64,000 bases of DNA, taken from assembly GCA_902702965.1 (NCBI GenBank), contig CACRXP010000002.1:1012901-1076900 (forward strand). Direction: 5' to 3'. A program made the translations under genes and the position numbers. Positions 9,982 to 21,310 of this stretch are shown here, in pieces. A model generated the notes under the pieces. That model was not told the origin of the DNA. It saw nothing but the letters and a program-made list of their open reading frames with translations, and did no database searches. Source of the DNA: Spirometra erinaceieuropaei (Eukaryota > Platyhelminthes > Cestoda > Diphyllobothriidea > Diphyllobothriidae). Each line of letters opens with the position of its first letter. Positions within the stretch are counted from its first letter, which is position 1.

Positions 9982-10973
9982 AAGTAGATGGGCTAACTCA
10001 TGAAATGTCAACCGAAATGTCGAAATGCGTTTTCGTTTCGGAAAGATTAGTTAAGTAGGGTTGTAAAACTAGTCACCGTGCAGCATAATTCTATAATGAT
10101 CCAGTTACCTTAGGGTGCCGGCTTTCGAATGAACTTCTGTCTGACTGCATGCAAGAACAATGCTCTGCAAGTTATGACTTCTTATGTAGCATGCCTTTTT
10201 CTCGTTGATTTCCGATGCCCTTAAACATTCAATTATATTTTATGGAAAACATGCATAAAATATTCATTCTTTTACTCATTCGGTAGAAAAATACGTCTTC
10301 TTCCAATTTTATACTCAAAGGGAGGGTATGATTCGGTTTTAAAAAGTTTCTAATCGTGCGCTTTGTTATTACCGTAAAATGGCCACTTACAAAACATCAT
10401 GTCTCAGCATTTACAAATGTGGCTTGTAAAGTTACTAATATGGCCCAGATCTACTGTTAAATTGTATGAACCCCACGTGGTCTTCTCTTTATACTGTAGA
10501 GAAATGCATGGTTTTCCATACGCTGAAAATATACGGCTTGTAGTTTGGAAACCCTGAATGCAAGTGTAACGACAGGCCGGGTTCAAAATTATTCGGGAAT
10601 TGTGAAAATTTTTGAAAACCGAATCATACCCTTCCTTCGAGTATAAAATTGCGAGAAGACGTATTTTTCTACCGAATGAGTAAAAGAATGAATATTTTAT
10701 GCATGTTTTCCATAAAATATAATTGAATATTTAAGGGCATTGGAAATCAACGAGAAAAATGCATGCTACACAAGTAGTCATAATTTGCAGAGCATTGTTT
10801 TTGCATGCAGTCAGACAGAAGTTCAGTCGAAAGCCGGCACCCTGAGGTAACTGAATTCTTATAGAATTATGTTGCGCGGTGATTAATTTTACAACTCTAC
10901 TTAATTAATCTGTTCGAAACGGGAACGAATATCGAAATGTCGGCTGACCTTACATGAGTTAGCACACCTACTG
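9982..10973. mobile_element. Family A palindromic TA-type MITE, copy A2
   Basis: It starts AAGTAGATGGGCTAACTCAT directly after TA (9980-9981) and ends GAGTTAGCACACCTACTG directly before TA (10974-10975), so a TA target duplication is visible on both sides. Length is 992 bp. The arms are inverted copies around a centre near 10480. Confidence 0.85.
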
Positions 10974-11555
10974 TAAGTTTCCACCAGAAAGGAGGCTGGC
11001 TGGTTTGAGAGACCGTTAGTGCCAAAGCCCTTGCACGGAGCAATGGGGGTTCTGGGGAGACGACACTAGCAACGTCAGCTGCGTTGGCAACGAAAAGAGC
11101 TAACGAAGGCACCCTGAAGGTCACACTGACATCTGAGAATTAAGACAGGTGTTGTGTGAAACCATGCACGTATAGAGCAGTATCAAGCTTACGATCCCTG
11201 CAATACCGCGCAGATGTGTCGGTGACCTTTCAACCTCGAAGCCCTGGCCAAAGACGGCTCAGCCAGGGTGGACTGGCAAGGAAAGCTTTGACAACTGACG
11301 CTCGAGTTAGACTCAAACGGACATGGGTTGGGCATTCCAATAGAAGAAACTTCACGCTGGAAACCCGAACATCAAGAGTGGACTTAAAAAGAAAATCTGC
11401 GATATTCGGGGATAGAGGCGGTCTAAGTGAAAATCTACCATTCAACTGGTACAAAGGAAGGCCAATTAGTAGTAGCGAATTTTTGTCAGAAGTAATTTCG
11501 AGAATTCTTTGGGTAGCATAGGCATGCAGTATGGTCTTCAAACTTTAGAAATATG
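10974..11555. other. No recognisable feature between two family A copies
   Basis: Two opposed frames of 121 and 103 codons overlap here (11156-11521 plus, 11230-11541 minus). Neither shows a known domain or splice-site support. Confidence 0.5.
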
Positions 11556-12624
11556 CAGTAGATGTGCTAAATCAAGAAATGTTAACCGAAATTCTGAAAT
11601 ACGTTTTCGAATCTGGAAGATTACCTATGTAGGATTGTGATATTGATTATCATGCAGCATAATCCCGAAATATTTGTTATGTCGGGATGCTGGCGTTGGA
11701 AGTAACCTGCGTCCGGTCGCCTGCAAAAACTACACTCTGCAGAAATGACTACTTGAGTGGCATGCATTTTTCTCATTTATTTTTGATCCCCTACAAACTT
11801 AAATATATTTAGTGGGGCGACTGCGGTAGCTCCTGAACTCTGGAAGTAATGGTAAAAATTGATAATCCAAGTGTTCGGTCAACGGCGATCGTATTTCAAT
11901 TGTCCGTAGGTAAGCTACTATAGAATAATCCGCATAGGTACTACTGCGGTTGCTTGTCAGCAGTGGAAGCTTATGTTAAGGTTGTTTAACGTAAGGTGGG
12001 TCTACGGCTATGGTTGCTCAACGCTGTTAATGTATGCAAGGGTAGATGTAGCCGAAAACCTACTACTGCTGTCAATCTTCAGCCGTGTAAGCCTAGGTCA
12101 AGGTTGATTAACCATGACTCGGTCTGCAGCGGTGGCATCTCAACTGTTGGAGACTACGGTAATCTAAGTTAGGCAACATGTGCACTGCAGATCAGATGAA
12201 ATTGAGGTCGGATGAAACAACAAATATGTAGGGCTCTAACCTACTCAAATAGGTATAGCAGGTATTATTTCTAGGCAACGGATATTTGGGTGCTCTCTCC
12301 CGATTGTTACCGTTTTTAAGACCGTGAAATTCCCGTTCAAAAACACCGTGTCCCTGCATTTACCGATGTTACTTGTAAAGGTTACGATATGGCTCACATC
12401 CAGTGCTAAATTTTATGAACCCTATGTGGTTTCCTAGTAATACATATGGAAATGAACAATCTTCCGTACACGTAAAACATACACCCGGCATCTCGAAGTG
12501 AATGACATATCTTGAGATTATGCTGTGCGGTAATTAATATCACAAACCCACTTAGGTCATTTTTACTAGTCCAAAACACATTTCAGAATTGTGGTTAACA
12601 CTTCTTGATTTGGCACGTCTACTC
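11556..12624. mobile_element. Family A MITE, copy A3, with an internal foreign block
   Basis: It begins CAGTAGATGTGCTAAATCAA and ends GGCACGTCTACTC followed by TA. The left arm (11556-11812) and central part (12300-12460) follow the family. About 480 bp at 11813-12290 is unrelated to other copies. Confidence 0.7.
11813..12290. repeat. Insertion of unknown origin inside copy A3
   Basis: The block has recurring, diverged phrases such as GGTTGCTTGTCAGCAGTGG, GGTTGCTCAACGCTG and GCATCTCAACTGTTGG, spaced about 60-100 bp. This suggests an old minisatellite or a decayed element. It is absent from every other family A copy in the window. Confidence 0.35.
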
Positions 12625-13561
12625 TATACCATTCGTCTTTGTTTGAGCTTTTAGAAAAGAGTTCTAACGTCGGTGTATGTACACGAATTTGTACCGCGCG
12701 CGCGTGTGTGTACGGAAATTCGAGTTAATCAGTTAATGTAACGCTACAGGACGGAGGTTGGAATTTCGATAAACGTCCGCCTATTTAAATGAATTTCCTT
12801 CCCACTATGCAGAAATTACTGGACAAAATTATATCCGTTAATGCAGAGAAGAGGTTATTATATCTAAATTTGTGGTCGCTCGGTCAGAGATATGTGTACT
12901 CCTCCTCCCTCCCTCCCCCTCGGAATTATGACACAAGGTTACCAGTAACCTGGGAAGGGTGGTAATCGAGACCCTAAAAGAGAGAAAACGTGGTATTGTG
13001 GAATATACACAGAGGGGAAAAAGACCTCTTCGCGCTGCATGCCTGTTTTACTGCATAGAATGGTGCCTTGTAGTTCAGGTGAGGGTGTATGCATATCCGT
13101 ATTTTAATAATTCTTCTTTGCATGCAACAGATGTGTGCATACCCCTTCATCAGATATGCAGATAAATGTTTGCACAGACTGATGCTACTGAGATACCTGG
13201 TTATTTGTGATTTCTCAGGGTCAATGGCTAAAGGCAAGCGGTTAGCCGTGTGAAGTTCAAGATGTGTGAGGAGGTCTTCACTAACGCTCTCGACCAACAG
13301 GTCGATGGGGTGAGAAAATTATTGTACAAATATCTCTCTATAAAAAACCAACAGGCTGGAGCGTCTCGATGGATCTCGACATTCATGCACCTGAAGGCAC
13401 TGAGCGAGGTAATTAAATGTAGAGTTGAAAACTGCTGGCAGTTGCGAGTGGACGAGTCCACTGTGGGAAGAGAGAAGAGGGAACGAGAGTTCGACAGACC
13501 CTTTGACTTCAATCTTTCGCTTCCTCAGACTAGCGTGCTGCTTTTTTAGGAAGGGCAGCTA
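12625..13561. other. No recognisable gene
   Basis: Short CG/GT-repeat (12696-12713) and CCTCCTCCCTCCC (12900-12916) tracts are present. Opposed frames near 13228-13549 overlap on both strands, which argues against coding. Confidence 0.5.
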
Positions 13562-14614
13562 CAATACGTGGCCTATCTCATGCAACCTGGTGACAGAATC
13601 TGATGTAAGAATTTAGGACGTCTTAAAAGTTGCGCATTTTGCTTGACCGCTCAGCCTCCTTTAGGCAATGTCCTCATCTTGGGCAGGAATCGTGTCCACG
13701 TAATTTTTTCAAGCAAAATGTTCATCAATTTGGTCGAGCATGAACCTCGCGGAATACTCGGCAATTTCATATGCTAATGCCTGTTCTGGACTTCAGTTGC
13801 TCATTTAGGTGGGTTTTCTCTTGAAAGGAAAGTAATTTACTCCAGAGTTTGCCGGACTTTCAAATTATTTTTATGTCCGATGGTAACCATGATAATTAAC
13901 TTCGTAAAACAAAGGTTATTTTAAGAGAACCAGATGTGTTGTCGATTTATAGAATTCAAATTAGGAGATCGGTGTGATTTTGTTCCCTAAAGTGCATTAA
14001 TAACGCACACAAGCAATCCTTCATTTAAATCGGCTAAAATTTTTTTGCCGTTTGGAAAATTCTTCTTGTTGTCACAGGAGCGACCACAACCGAACTGTCA
14101 TTTTCAGCTTTGAGCATATTAACTGTTACTTTTTGTGCAGTCTAGCTTCTGCACATACCTAATTCAGAAATGGAACGAGCAAAACGTTAACATCTTCACC
14201 AAAATATCAACGTTTATACAGTCACTCTGCTGTGCAGTCATAATTGTAGAACGGCGTCTAGAGTTGAGCATAAACAATTCAAATGGTCACAATACAAAGA
14301 AAAGGCACGTTCTTACGTTTTATGCTCGAAAAATATAAATATCTTTTAGCAAAGTGAGCGAAACGGCCGAAAGTCTCAAATTTTGTTTTGGCCTCACTCT
14401 GTAAAAAATTAAAGTACTCAGACATCCGTCAACGGAATGCAATATCAAAGCACTCCTTATAAAGGTAATCCTCTTAAAATTGTGCTTTATTAGCACCATT
14501 TTAAAATTGTGCTCTATTAGCATAAATATTGTGTCCACGGGTTGGTGTCGGTTTGCGAATGATTAGCGATCATTTGTAAATTTCGACACATTTCATGAGT
14601 TAGGTCACCCACTG
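13562..14614. mobile_element. Family A-like MITE, divergent copy A4
   Basis: The left end CAATACGTGGCCTATCTCAT follows TA, and the right end CATGAGTTAGGTCACCCACTG precedes TA (14615-14616). Only the termini clearly match the family. The interior shares a block around 14390-14460 (AATTAAAGTACTCAGACATC) with 25620-25690, so the inside is chimeric or very old. Confidence 0.5.
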
Positions 14615-14714
14615 TAATTCCGCTCGATGTGTACTTTCTCAGCGAGCACGGACTTGCCCCACCATCCAGACCGGTAGCAACTGAGAACGATGTCGAAAGA
14701 AGGACAGTGCTGTT

Positions 14715-15060
14715 CAAAGACCTTAATTACCGGCCATGAAAGCCGCATACTCTGCACAGTTCATGACCTTCATTCAGAATTAACTGAGGTGCACAGGTTT
14801 GGCACTCGTAACATCCTCCGCGGCACGTACGCCGAGGTGTTAGTTTGCACCAGTCAGTCAACTAATACGAAACTGGACCCAAAAACAGACGTTCACACCT
14901 CACCATGACACAGTCTGCGATCAGTAAACGGATGCAGGCAGAGGTTACCAGTTGTTTGTTTGGATTAACAGGTTCACACATTAAAAAAAACTATTAGTGG
15001 ACATCGATGGCTGTTTAGTCATAAGCACAGGTAATTATGCTGCCCCATAAATTGTCGACG
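14715..15060 (+). repeat. Dispersed repeat D, partial copy
   Basis: GCACAGGTTTGGCACTCGTAA, CAGTCAGTCAACTAATACGA and GACGTTCACACCTCACCATGA follow in the same order as in the copy at 15935-16700, with more divergence. The hammerhead-bearing end is not present. Confidence 0.6.
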
Positions 15061-15239
15061 TCAGAAGCAGTAGTTGGAAAGTGGATGTTGCGGTTACCGG
15101 CTACCAATTCAGACTGTTTCAATGCCTCTCACTGATAGGTCGAGACTCCGATTGTGAAGGGTCCCCCAGACTGACATTCTGCAAGAAAGCATGCCCCACA
15201 CCCACCTGCCTTCTAATTCTGGCTGAGGCGTAGTTAAGA

Positions 15240-15870
15240 ACCGGCGCCTGTACGGTAGGCGCGACGTGACTTCAACTTCGTTAGCCACTGCGCTCACATC
15301 CAAACACGATAGTTCGACCTTCGTTCCCGTCGATGTGTACTCCACTACAAGGTGAATGAAGGAACGGTGACTTGCACGTGAATTAGTTTATAGTGAATGT
15401 GTGCTTGCACAGCATCTGCCGCACTCTCCCTTCCCGACTCCCCTCCCGGATCCGGCGTCAAGACAAAGTCAAGAAGACCGGGGGCGGGGGAGGGCGCAGG
15501 TGGATGGCACGGTCGAGCCCGTACCTTGGCGTTCCACTCCACACCCTCCAGTCTATACAGCAAATGACCAGGATTTGGACCAACAACAACAGACTGGGCT
15601 GACGCGGCCGAGGCCATAAAGGTCGCATTAAGGAGGAGTTGTTGCAACCTGACTCCTAGGCCACCAGCCGGCCACTCCACACTACAAACAACACTGGGTC
15701 GACTGCGGGGTCCATGTTATCCCGTCAGTTGGCACGGCTTTTAGCGCATCGTGGTAGCTTCAAGCGCGTCAGATTGCTTATAGTGGCGAAAATTCGTTGA
15801 GCCACCGACCGCCCTCTCCCCTTCCATTCCCAGCTCCCAGTCACTGTCCAAGCCGGTCAGCTGACAGGTG
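15240..15870 (+). repeat. Family B modular repeat, copy 2
   Basis: The head ACGGTGACTTGCACGTGAAT is followed by TTAGTTTATAGTG, the CTTGCACAGCATCTGCCGCA module, the AAGACAAAGTCAAGAAGACC module and ACCAACAACAACAG. Then come the CCCGTCAGTTGGCACGGC and CTCTCCCC modules seen in other copies. The order matches the copy at 37.89-38.26 kb closely. Confidence 0.6.
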
Positions 15871-15934
15871 CGGGGAATGGGCGAGGTGGCCGGCATGTCT
15901 AGTGACCTTGTTTTCGCGCACCACCGGCACCACA

Positions 15935-16700
15935 GTGGCCACTGTCTCCGATAATGGGTTCAAGTGAGAATCAGAAACGTCAGGCGAATAAAGCCCTTGT
16001 TCCAGCGATCGTCTTTTCTTCTTCTTCTTCTTATCAACAGGTCTATTCGCCAACGCGTCCACCCCGGGGGTCGTGGCGGATCTCGAGGCTTGAGACAGTT
16101 AAATTGCCGAACAGATGCAACTAGTATGCTCGATCACAACGATTAAAGATAGCGTCTGTGGTCATTCCGTGCTTACTGCCCTTCTGGGAATTCGATTTGC
16201 AGCACTAGACCTTTGCGGTGAAACCTCTTGAAAGTCCAGCTAACAACCTCCATGATCCAGTACTGACATCACCAAAAGCACAGCCTCGCCCCTCATGGTA
16301 GAAGGCTGTCGAGAAGGACTTGTACCACTAAAAATAACCATACGTCAAGTCACCGCCCTTGAAAGCCGCAAATGTGTATCTCTGTCTCAACACCTTTCCT
16401 CTGCCGATGAGGGCATACTGTGCAAATTTCCCGGCTGTCAGCCAGAACAGACTAACATGGAATGCGGCGGACAGGTTTGACACTCTCATTCTCCACCGCG
16501 GCGCGTATGCTCCAAGGTTTTGGCGTGCACTGGCCAGTCAACTAATGCCAAACTGCCTGCGAACCCGCGCGTTCACACCTCTCGATGACAGAGTTTGCGG
16601 TTTGTCAGACTGCAAACCACTCGTGTGGATTATCGGGCGCAATGCGGAGAAATAAAGAAGACACACTGGCAGTTATTTCGTCATAAGCAGGGTTGTTCTG
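15935..16700 (+). repeat. Dispersed repeat D, copy 3 (most complete)
   Basis: It starts with a hammerhead-like module (15943-15992), contains a short (CTT)n tract at about 16018, then the full D body through ACCACTCGTGTGGATTATCG and CAGTTATTTCGTCATAAGC. It is the inverted counterpart of the copies at 140-760 and 1045-1645, and shows that the module and body belong to one repeat unit. Confidence 0.7.
15943..15992 (+). ncRNA. Hammerhead-like core in repeat D, degenerate
   Basis: TCCGATAATGGGTTC, a short loop, GAGAATCAGAAACG and GTCAGGCGAATAAAG correspond position by position to the better core at 17795. Two core changes (CCGATAA for CUGANGA) should abolish activity. Confidence 0.4.
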
Positions 16701-16899
16701 GTCCATATTTGCAGGCCGGATGCCCAGAGAGGGATTTGGGGGCAGAATTTTGGATATTGAATTGGTGGGTCCGAGTTAAAATGGCAGGGTTTCCCGGTCT
16801 GGGACTTCGAGAATACCTGGCCGAGGACGACGACGGCTCCTTTCTAAAGTGGACTGAACTTCCATTGGTCATCAGTGACAGAGGACACGAGCCGACCTA

Positions 16900-17472
16900 G
16901 ATTATGGATTGGCTGCTGTAACCGACGATTGCCAACATCACTACAGATTCTTCTTTCCCAGAGGAGAGGTATTTCCTCAGTTTTTGCATATGTGTACGTG
17001 GTCCAGCAGGTTGATTTAGTGTCCCAAATCAACAGAATAGTTGGGAGTATACAACGCAAATCTGCCGGTTGTAGACTGGGGCACCTGGCAGCAATTGCTC
17101 ATCTGTTCCACGGTGAATGCGCAGACGTCTGACTAGGTCGTTGTTTGGCTGGAAAGTGTGGTCACAATGCAAAGAGGTTGACATTGTGTCGGCAGAGCTC
17201 ACGTTTGCTCTCGTCTCCCGACATCTTGCGTATTTAGCTGGCATCGGGTGTGCCCGGGAAATGCGAACGTAATTCAAGAATACGGACGCACTGAGGGCCG
17301 ATGTGGTCGATTTTTTGATTGCTCGCCTAGAGAAGAGCGGTTTGGATCGGAGGCATGCCATTTCGATGAACGGGGTAAATCCTGGCTCTGAATTTGCACT
17401 GACAGTGTTGAAATGTTTGTAGGCTTGCGCACTCACGATCCTGGCTCTCAGCCTGACCTCCTCCAGCTCCAA
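16900..17472 (-). pseudogene. C2H2 zinc-finger tail of a LINE-type element (relic 2)
   Basis: On the minus strand a 147-codon frame (17029-17472) ends with HCDHTFQPNNDLVRRLRIH followed by the linker GTDEQLLPGAPVYNRQ, the same finger-linker pattern as at 7.2 kb. The second finger is lost after a stop. The upstream half of the frame (RLRARIVSAQAYKHFN) resembles nothing I can name. Low conservation of zinc ligands indicates a dead copy. Confidence 0.5.
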
Positions 17473-17689
17473 AAAATATGGCCCCAGACTTAACTACAGA
17501 CCATTACACCGGCCAACTCCCTGCAACGATCTCCCACGGTCTCCTGATTACTTTCGAGGCATTTCGCTAACGTCTGCAGCGGGTCCCTGTTTAGTCATGG
17601 CTGATCTTAATGGCGGTTTTCTCGCTCTGCGTATAGGTGCTTGACTGACGGCTGTACGCAGATCGGACCTGACCCTTCCAACCTCCCCT

Positions 17690-17775
17690 TCACTGATAAG
17701 AAGTAGAAGAGACCGGCGGACCAAGAGCTCGATTCGCCTGGTGTTTTGTTTCCTCATCATCATCAGAGACAGTAG
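17690..17775 (-). ncRNA. Inverted partner of the hammerhead module
   Basis: Read on the minus strand it starts GTCTCTGATGATGATGAGGA, continues through CCAGGCGAATCGAGCTCTTGGTCC and parallels the plus-strand module that begins at 17785, but the stem II / GAAA part is damaged. It forms a head-to-head pair with that module, with the two CTGATGA motifs about 30 bp apart. Confidence 0.4.
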
Positions 17776-17784
17776 CCCGTATCT

Positions 17785-17900
17785 GTCCCTATCTCTGATG
17801 ATGGGTTCGGGCGAGAATCCGAAATGTCAGACCAATAAAGCTCTTGTTCCAGCGACCGCTTCTGCTTCCAATCAACTAGTTCCGGGAACTCGTATCTTTG
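17785..17900 (+). ncRNA. Hammerhead ribozyme-like motif, best-preserved first-type core
   Basis: CTGATGA (17795-17801) is followed by a six-pair stem II, GGGTTC (17803-17808) with GAATCC (17815-17820) closed by GGGCGA, then GAAA (17821-17824). A very short stem III (AT..AT) leads to the cleavage-type AATA at about 17834-17837. All invariant core bases expected for a hammerhead (CUGANGA, GAAA) are present. The very short stem III fits the minimal, dimer-acting hammerheads described for Penelope-like elements. Activity is not shown. Confidence 0.6.
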
Positions 17901-18369
17901 CTTGTACCGGCAACTCCATTCCATTTTCATCCATGAAGATACTGTTTGGGTCGAATCTGTCATTAGTTCGACCTTTGGATCTTTCATCATTGGAAGTAGC
18001 CTTATTGCGATCTTCTATAAGTCAAGCACATGTTGGATAATAAGATGCGCCAGTCTGAAGTGAAAACGTGAAAATGTGTGCCGTAACTCTTATCGATTAT
18101 ACCAAATCGACATCAAGAGCATAGAGGATACAGTGATGGAAGGCTATGGTTTATGGCCTGGGTTACTTACTCCGGGGGTCAATTGTGCTGAAAGAAAATA
18201 ACTGATGACATTTGCTTGTACGTGCCAGAGAGAAATGAAAGGACCTCGCGGTGTCTGTTGCGTGAGGGTGGTCAAGAAGCATTAAAATGATCATCGAAGT
18301 AAAGGTACGACAATGCCAGCAAATGGACAGTTGATACATTTACTACTATCATTAAATGGCAAAAAAGTT

Positions 18370-18455
18370 GCGAAGAAAATTAACGCGCGATCACTGGGAC
18401 ATTACGCGTATTAGTCTGAGCTTTCGGTCTCGTACAGGAGGTCATTATCAGACAC
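18370..18455 (-). ncRNA. Hammerhead-like repeat, second type, left copy
   Basis: On the minus strand: CTGATAA, a hairpin with CCTC..GAG, GAAAGCTCAGACTAATACGC. The sixth base of the core is A instead of G, so it is likely inactive. It is a direct repeat of 19275-19365, about 910 bp away. Confidence 0.45.
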
Positions 18456-18912
18456 TGTGAGAGTGCAGCATCGAATGAGCAGTAGAGAGATTAGTGCTTG
18501 TGATAAGGCTGAGTTCACGCCGTCTCACGGCGGGGTGACTGCGTGCACCGTTGGCTGGGAATTGGGTCTCATGCGCGTTCAACTTCTGTGCAAGAAGAAC
18601 CTGGGACTCGCAGATTCGCTTCCATTGGTAAAAAATAGTGTCCCCTTTTAATTGGCGACAATATGGAGGACCAAAGTTTGTGATACCAAGAAGTTCTTAG
18701 ATGTTTACCTCTTCTGCTCACCACAAATGCTCCCCGCAGTAAGTAAACCCAGGTCATAAACCATACCCTTGGCTGCAGTGGTCTTTTGCTTCGTGCCTTG
18801 ACCGGCGAGCCATCTGCCTTCGATTCACCTGTTCTGTGGTATTTTATCTATGTAGACACACCGCAGAGCATATTTGTAATTGGTCTTCTCTCTTTCCGAA
18901 GTTAGGCCGTCG

Positions 18913-19086
<174 letters not shown>

Positions 19087-19274
19087 GTTAAAGGCGCGCT
19101 TTATTGTGACAAAGAGCTGGATTCGTACTGGATCGATCTCTCCTCATCCTCCTCCTCCCTCTAGAAAGCGCCAGTGGCTTGTCTGGGTCTGCCAGTCGAC
19201 TGGAGGTGAGTCTTGGCGTCTGTCCCCGTCTAACACGCACCACATGCGCCCTGATCCTCCACCGAACATGAGCA

Positions 19275-19365
19275 GGCTTGTAAAAAAGATGAGCCTGCGA
19301 TCTCCGGGACAATACGCGCATTAGTTTGAGCTTTCGGCCTCGTACAGGAGGCTGTCGTCAGAGAC
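19275..19365 (-). ncRNA. Hammerhead ribozyme-like motif, second type, right copy
   Basis: On the minus strand: CTGACGA (19361-19355), a perfect five-pair stem GCCTC/GAGGC with loop CTGTAC, and GAAA (19335-19332). Stem III is AG/CT-like, and the cleavage-type TAA follows. All core positions are intact. Together with the left copy it brackets about 0.9 kb that contains the (AGT)n tract. Confidence 0.6.
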
Positions 19366-19439
19366 TGCGAACACCACCCCCCTGCACACCCATCCCCCTC
19401 CTTCATTGATTAACTATAAAAACTGCTCATTTGACCCTG

Positions 19440-19580
19440 CATTCTCACAGTCTCGGACGATGGCCTCCTGTACGAGACCGAAAGCTCAGACTAATACACG
19501 TGTTGTCCCAGAGATCGCGTGTTCATCTTCTTTACAACAAGAACCTGGGACTCGCCTATTAACTTTCACCCATCAGCAGA
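19440..19580 (+). ncRNA. Hammerhead-like repeat, second type, plus-strand copy
   Basis: CGGACGATGGCCTCCTGTAC and GAGACCGAAAGCTCAGACTAA match the minus-strand copies at 18.4 and 19.3 kb. The second core base is G instead of U. It is followed by AAGAACCTGGGACTCGC, which is also seen at 18592-18612. Confidence 0.45.
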
Positions 19581-19865
19581 CTCAATTAAAAGAAACACAC
19601 TTCTCACATAAGCGTCCATTTCCTTATAATGCGGATCGCCTGTGGCGACGAAACGCGCCCATCTGAAGGCAAAAAACCCTCCGTTGACTGACCCAGTAGG
19701 GTTATCGTCTGCGAATCTACAGGAGAGAAGAGTGGCAGTCAATGCTACTCATTAATATTTTCAAAAATATACTCCAGTCGTGAGAATAATTCATCTGGCA
19801 ACACCCAAACGAAAGGTGCATTGCGCCTCATCTAAGTGCCTCCCTAAGAGTTCGTCTCGAGAAAC

Positions 19866-20540
19866 GGTAAGATCTTATTTCGTAGCCGCACCCGTCAGGG
19901 GTTAGGGTTAGTGTCGCTCTTTAATTTCCTCAGAAATTATCTACGAAGTTGGAGTAGATCAGTTTATTCAAGGTCTATAGGCTCAGAGGTGGAGAATTTT
20001 TTACATGAATATTTGCACCAAAGTCCATCAACCCCAGCGGGTAACCGCGTAATATTTATTAACTGTCGACAGGCAGCTAGTAGTATACAATAGGGTAAGG
20101 TGATACCATATTAAACAGCACAGGTACTAGCCAAAAGCCCATACACGCGTGTTTCGCCGATGGTCTGCCGCTGCATGGCGCAGTTGCGAGGGGTTCGGCT
20201 CGTCAGCGGGTCCCCCAGCATTCCCCGTGCGTTTTCTGGTAGATACTCCAATTTAGAAAGCGTCGCTTTATAATTTCCTCAGAAATTATCTACGAAGTTG
20301 CAGTAGATAAGTTTATTCAAGGTCTCCAGGCTCAGACGGAGTACCTTACCCTAAAGTTAGGGTTAGAATTAGGGGTTAGTGGTCGGGGTTGGGGTTAGGG
20401 GTTAAGAGTTAGGGATTAGGTTTAGGGGTTAGTTTTGGGGGTTAGTGTTATCCCCCCTCCCCCACATAGCCACTAGTCCCGTATGACAGGCTGCTAGGGC
20501 TTGTCTACTGCAGGTGCGTCTACAAAATAAGATCTGGTCC
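19866..20540. mobile_element. Family C element, large copy with internal duplication
   Basis: The ends AAGATCTTATTTCGTAGCCGC and GTGCGTCTACAAAATAAGATCT are inverted complements. TTAGGG-like filler lies at 19898-19910 and 20345-20450. An internal direct repeat of about 80 bp (19912-19991 and 20261-20340, sharing ATTTCCTCAGAAATTATCTA) suggests a tandem expansion or that a second copy inserted. Confidence 0.55.
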
Positions 20541-21029
20541 AAGAAACGTGTGTTAAATGGGACTGTTGCTTTTGTCTACATCAGTATTCCTAAATTCGAC
20601 TTGTTGTAGCTCCGGTTTCAGTGTCCACAAAACGCTGAGGGTGCTTAAAAGCACAATGCAGATTTGTAGGGGCGTTGGCCGTCTTGGCAACATTTGATGG
20701 CTAAATGTCGAGCAGTCGGGAACATCGACGCGCGTGCAGGTACGGATGCGTTCATTACGGAGCAGGTCTCTATAGTAGCCTTGTACACTTGCGATCCAAA
20801 GTATCCCCCTGAAATCTTGGTACATGCTGTGTGTTATGCATACAAAACAGCAGGCTGCTTGTAGACAGGACGTGCATCGAGCACGGAAGACTGCACCGCG
20901 TCTTGAAGACACGCGGGAATGTCATAGACTGAAGGAATTTCCAGCCAGCATAAAGGTGGTCTGAGCGCGCCTAGGTGACCTTGAACTTTCGTCTTTCGCA
21001 TGCATGTGGCGTGATGTCTCGACAGTGGG
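20541..21029. other. No recognisable feature
   Basis: A 119-codon frame on the minus strand (20553-20912) has no domain I recognise and no clear splice sites at its ends. Confidence 0.45.
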
Positions 21030-21310
21030 GGCAACATACACTGTTTTGTGGAGACTAAGCTGTGTGTGGCACGCGTAGACGGGCTGTTTGGCTTCGTCAG
21101 TCACTGCGCCCGCGCCCACCCCCCCCCCCGCCGCCTGGACGGCGTCTTACCACAGAAGTTGGGTGGATTGGGGAGGTGGGAGTGCGGTAGACTTGGTGCA
21201 AGTCTCTCTCTCTCTCTCACCATAAAGTAATCCACGTGCACATCACTGGTGCCTCGCGCAATCCGAGTAGCAAGCCGTAGACGTCGTCCGTGGCAAGGTT
21301 CGAACCGTCA
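21030..21310 (-). repeat. Family B repeat, copy 3
   Basis: On the minus strand CCAGTGATGTGCACGTGGATT..CTTTATGG and AGACTTGCACCAAGTCTACC correspond to the B head. It contains a short (CT)n tract at 21208-21223. Confidence 0.45.
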
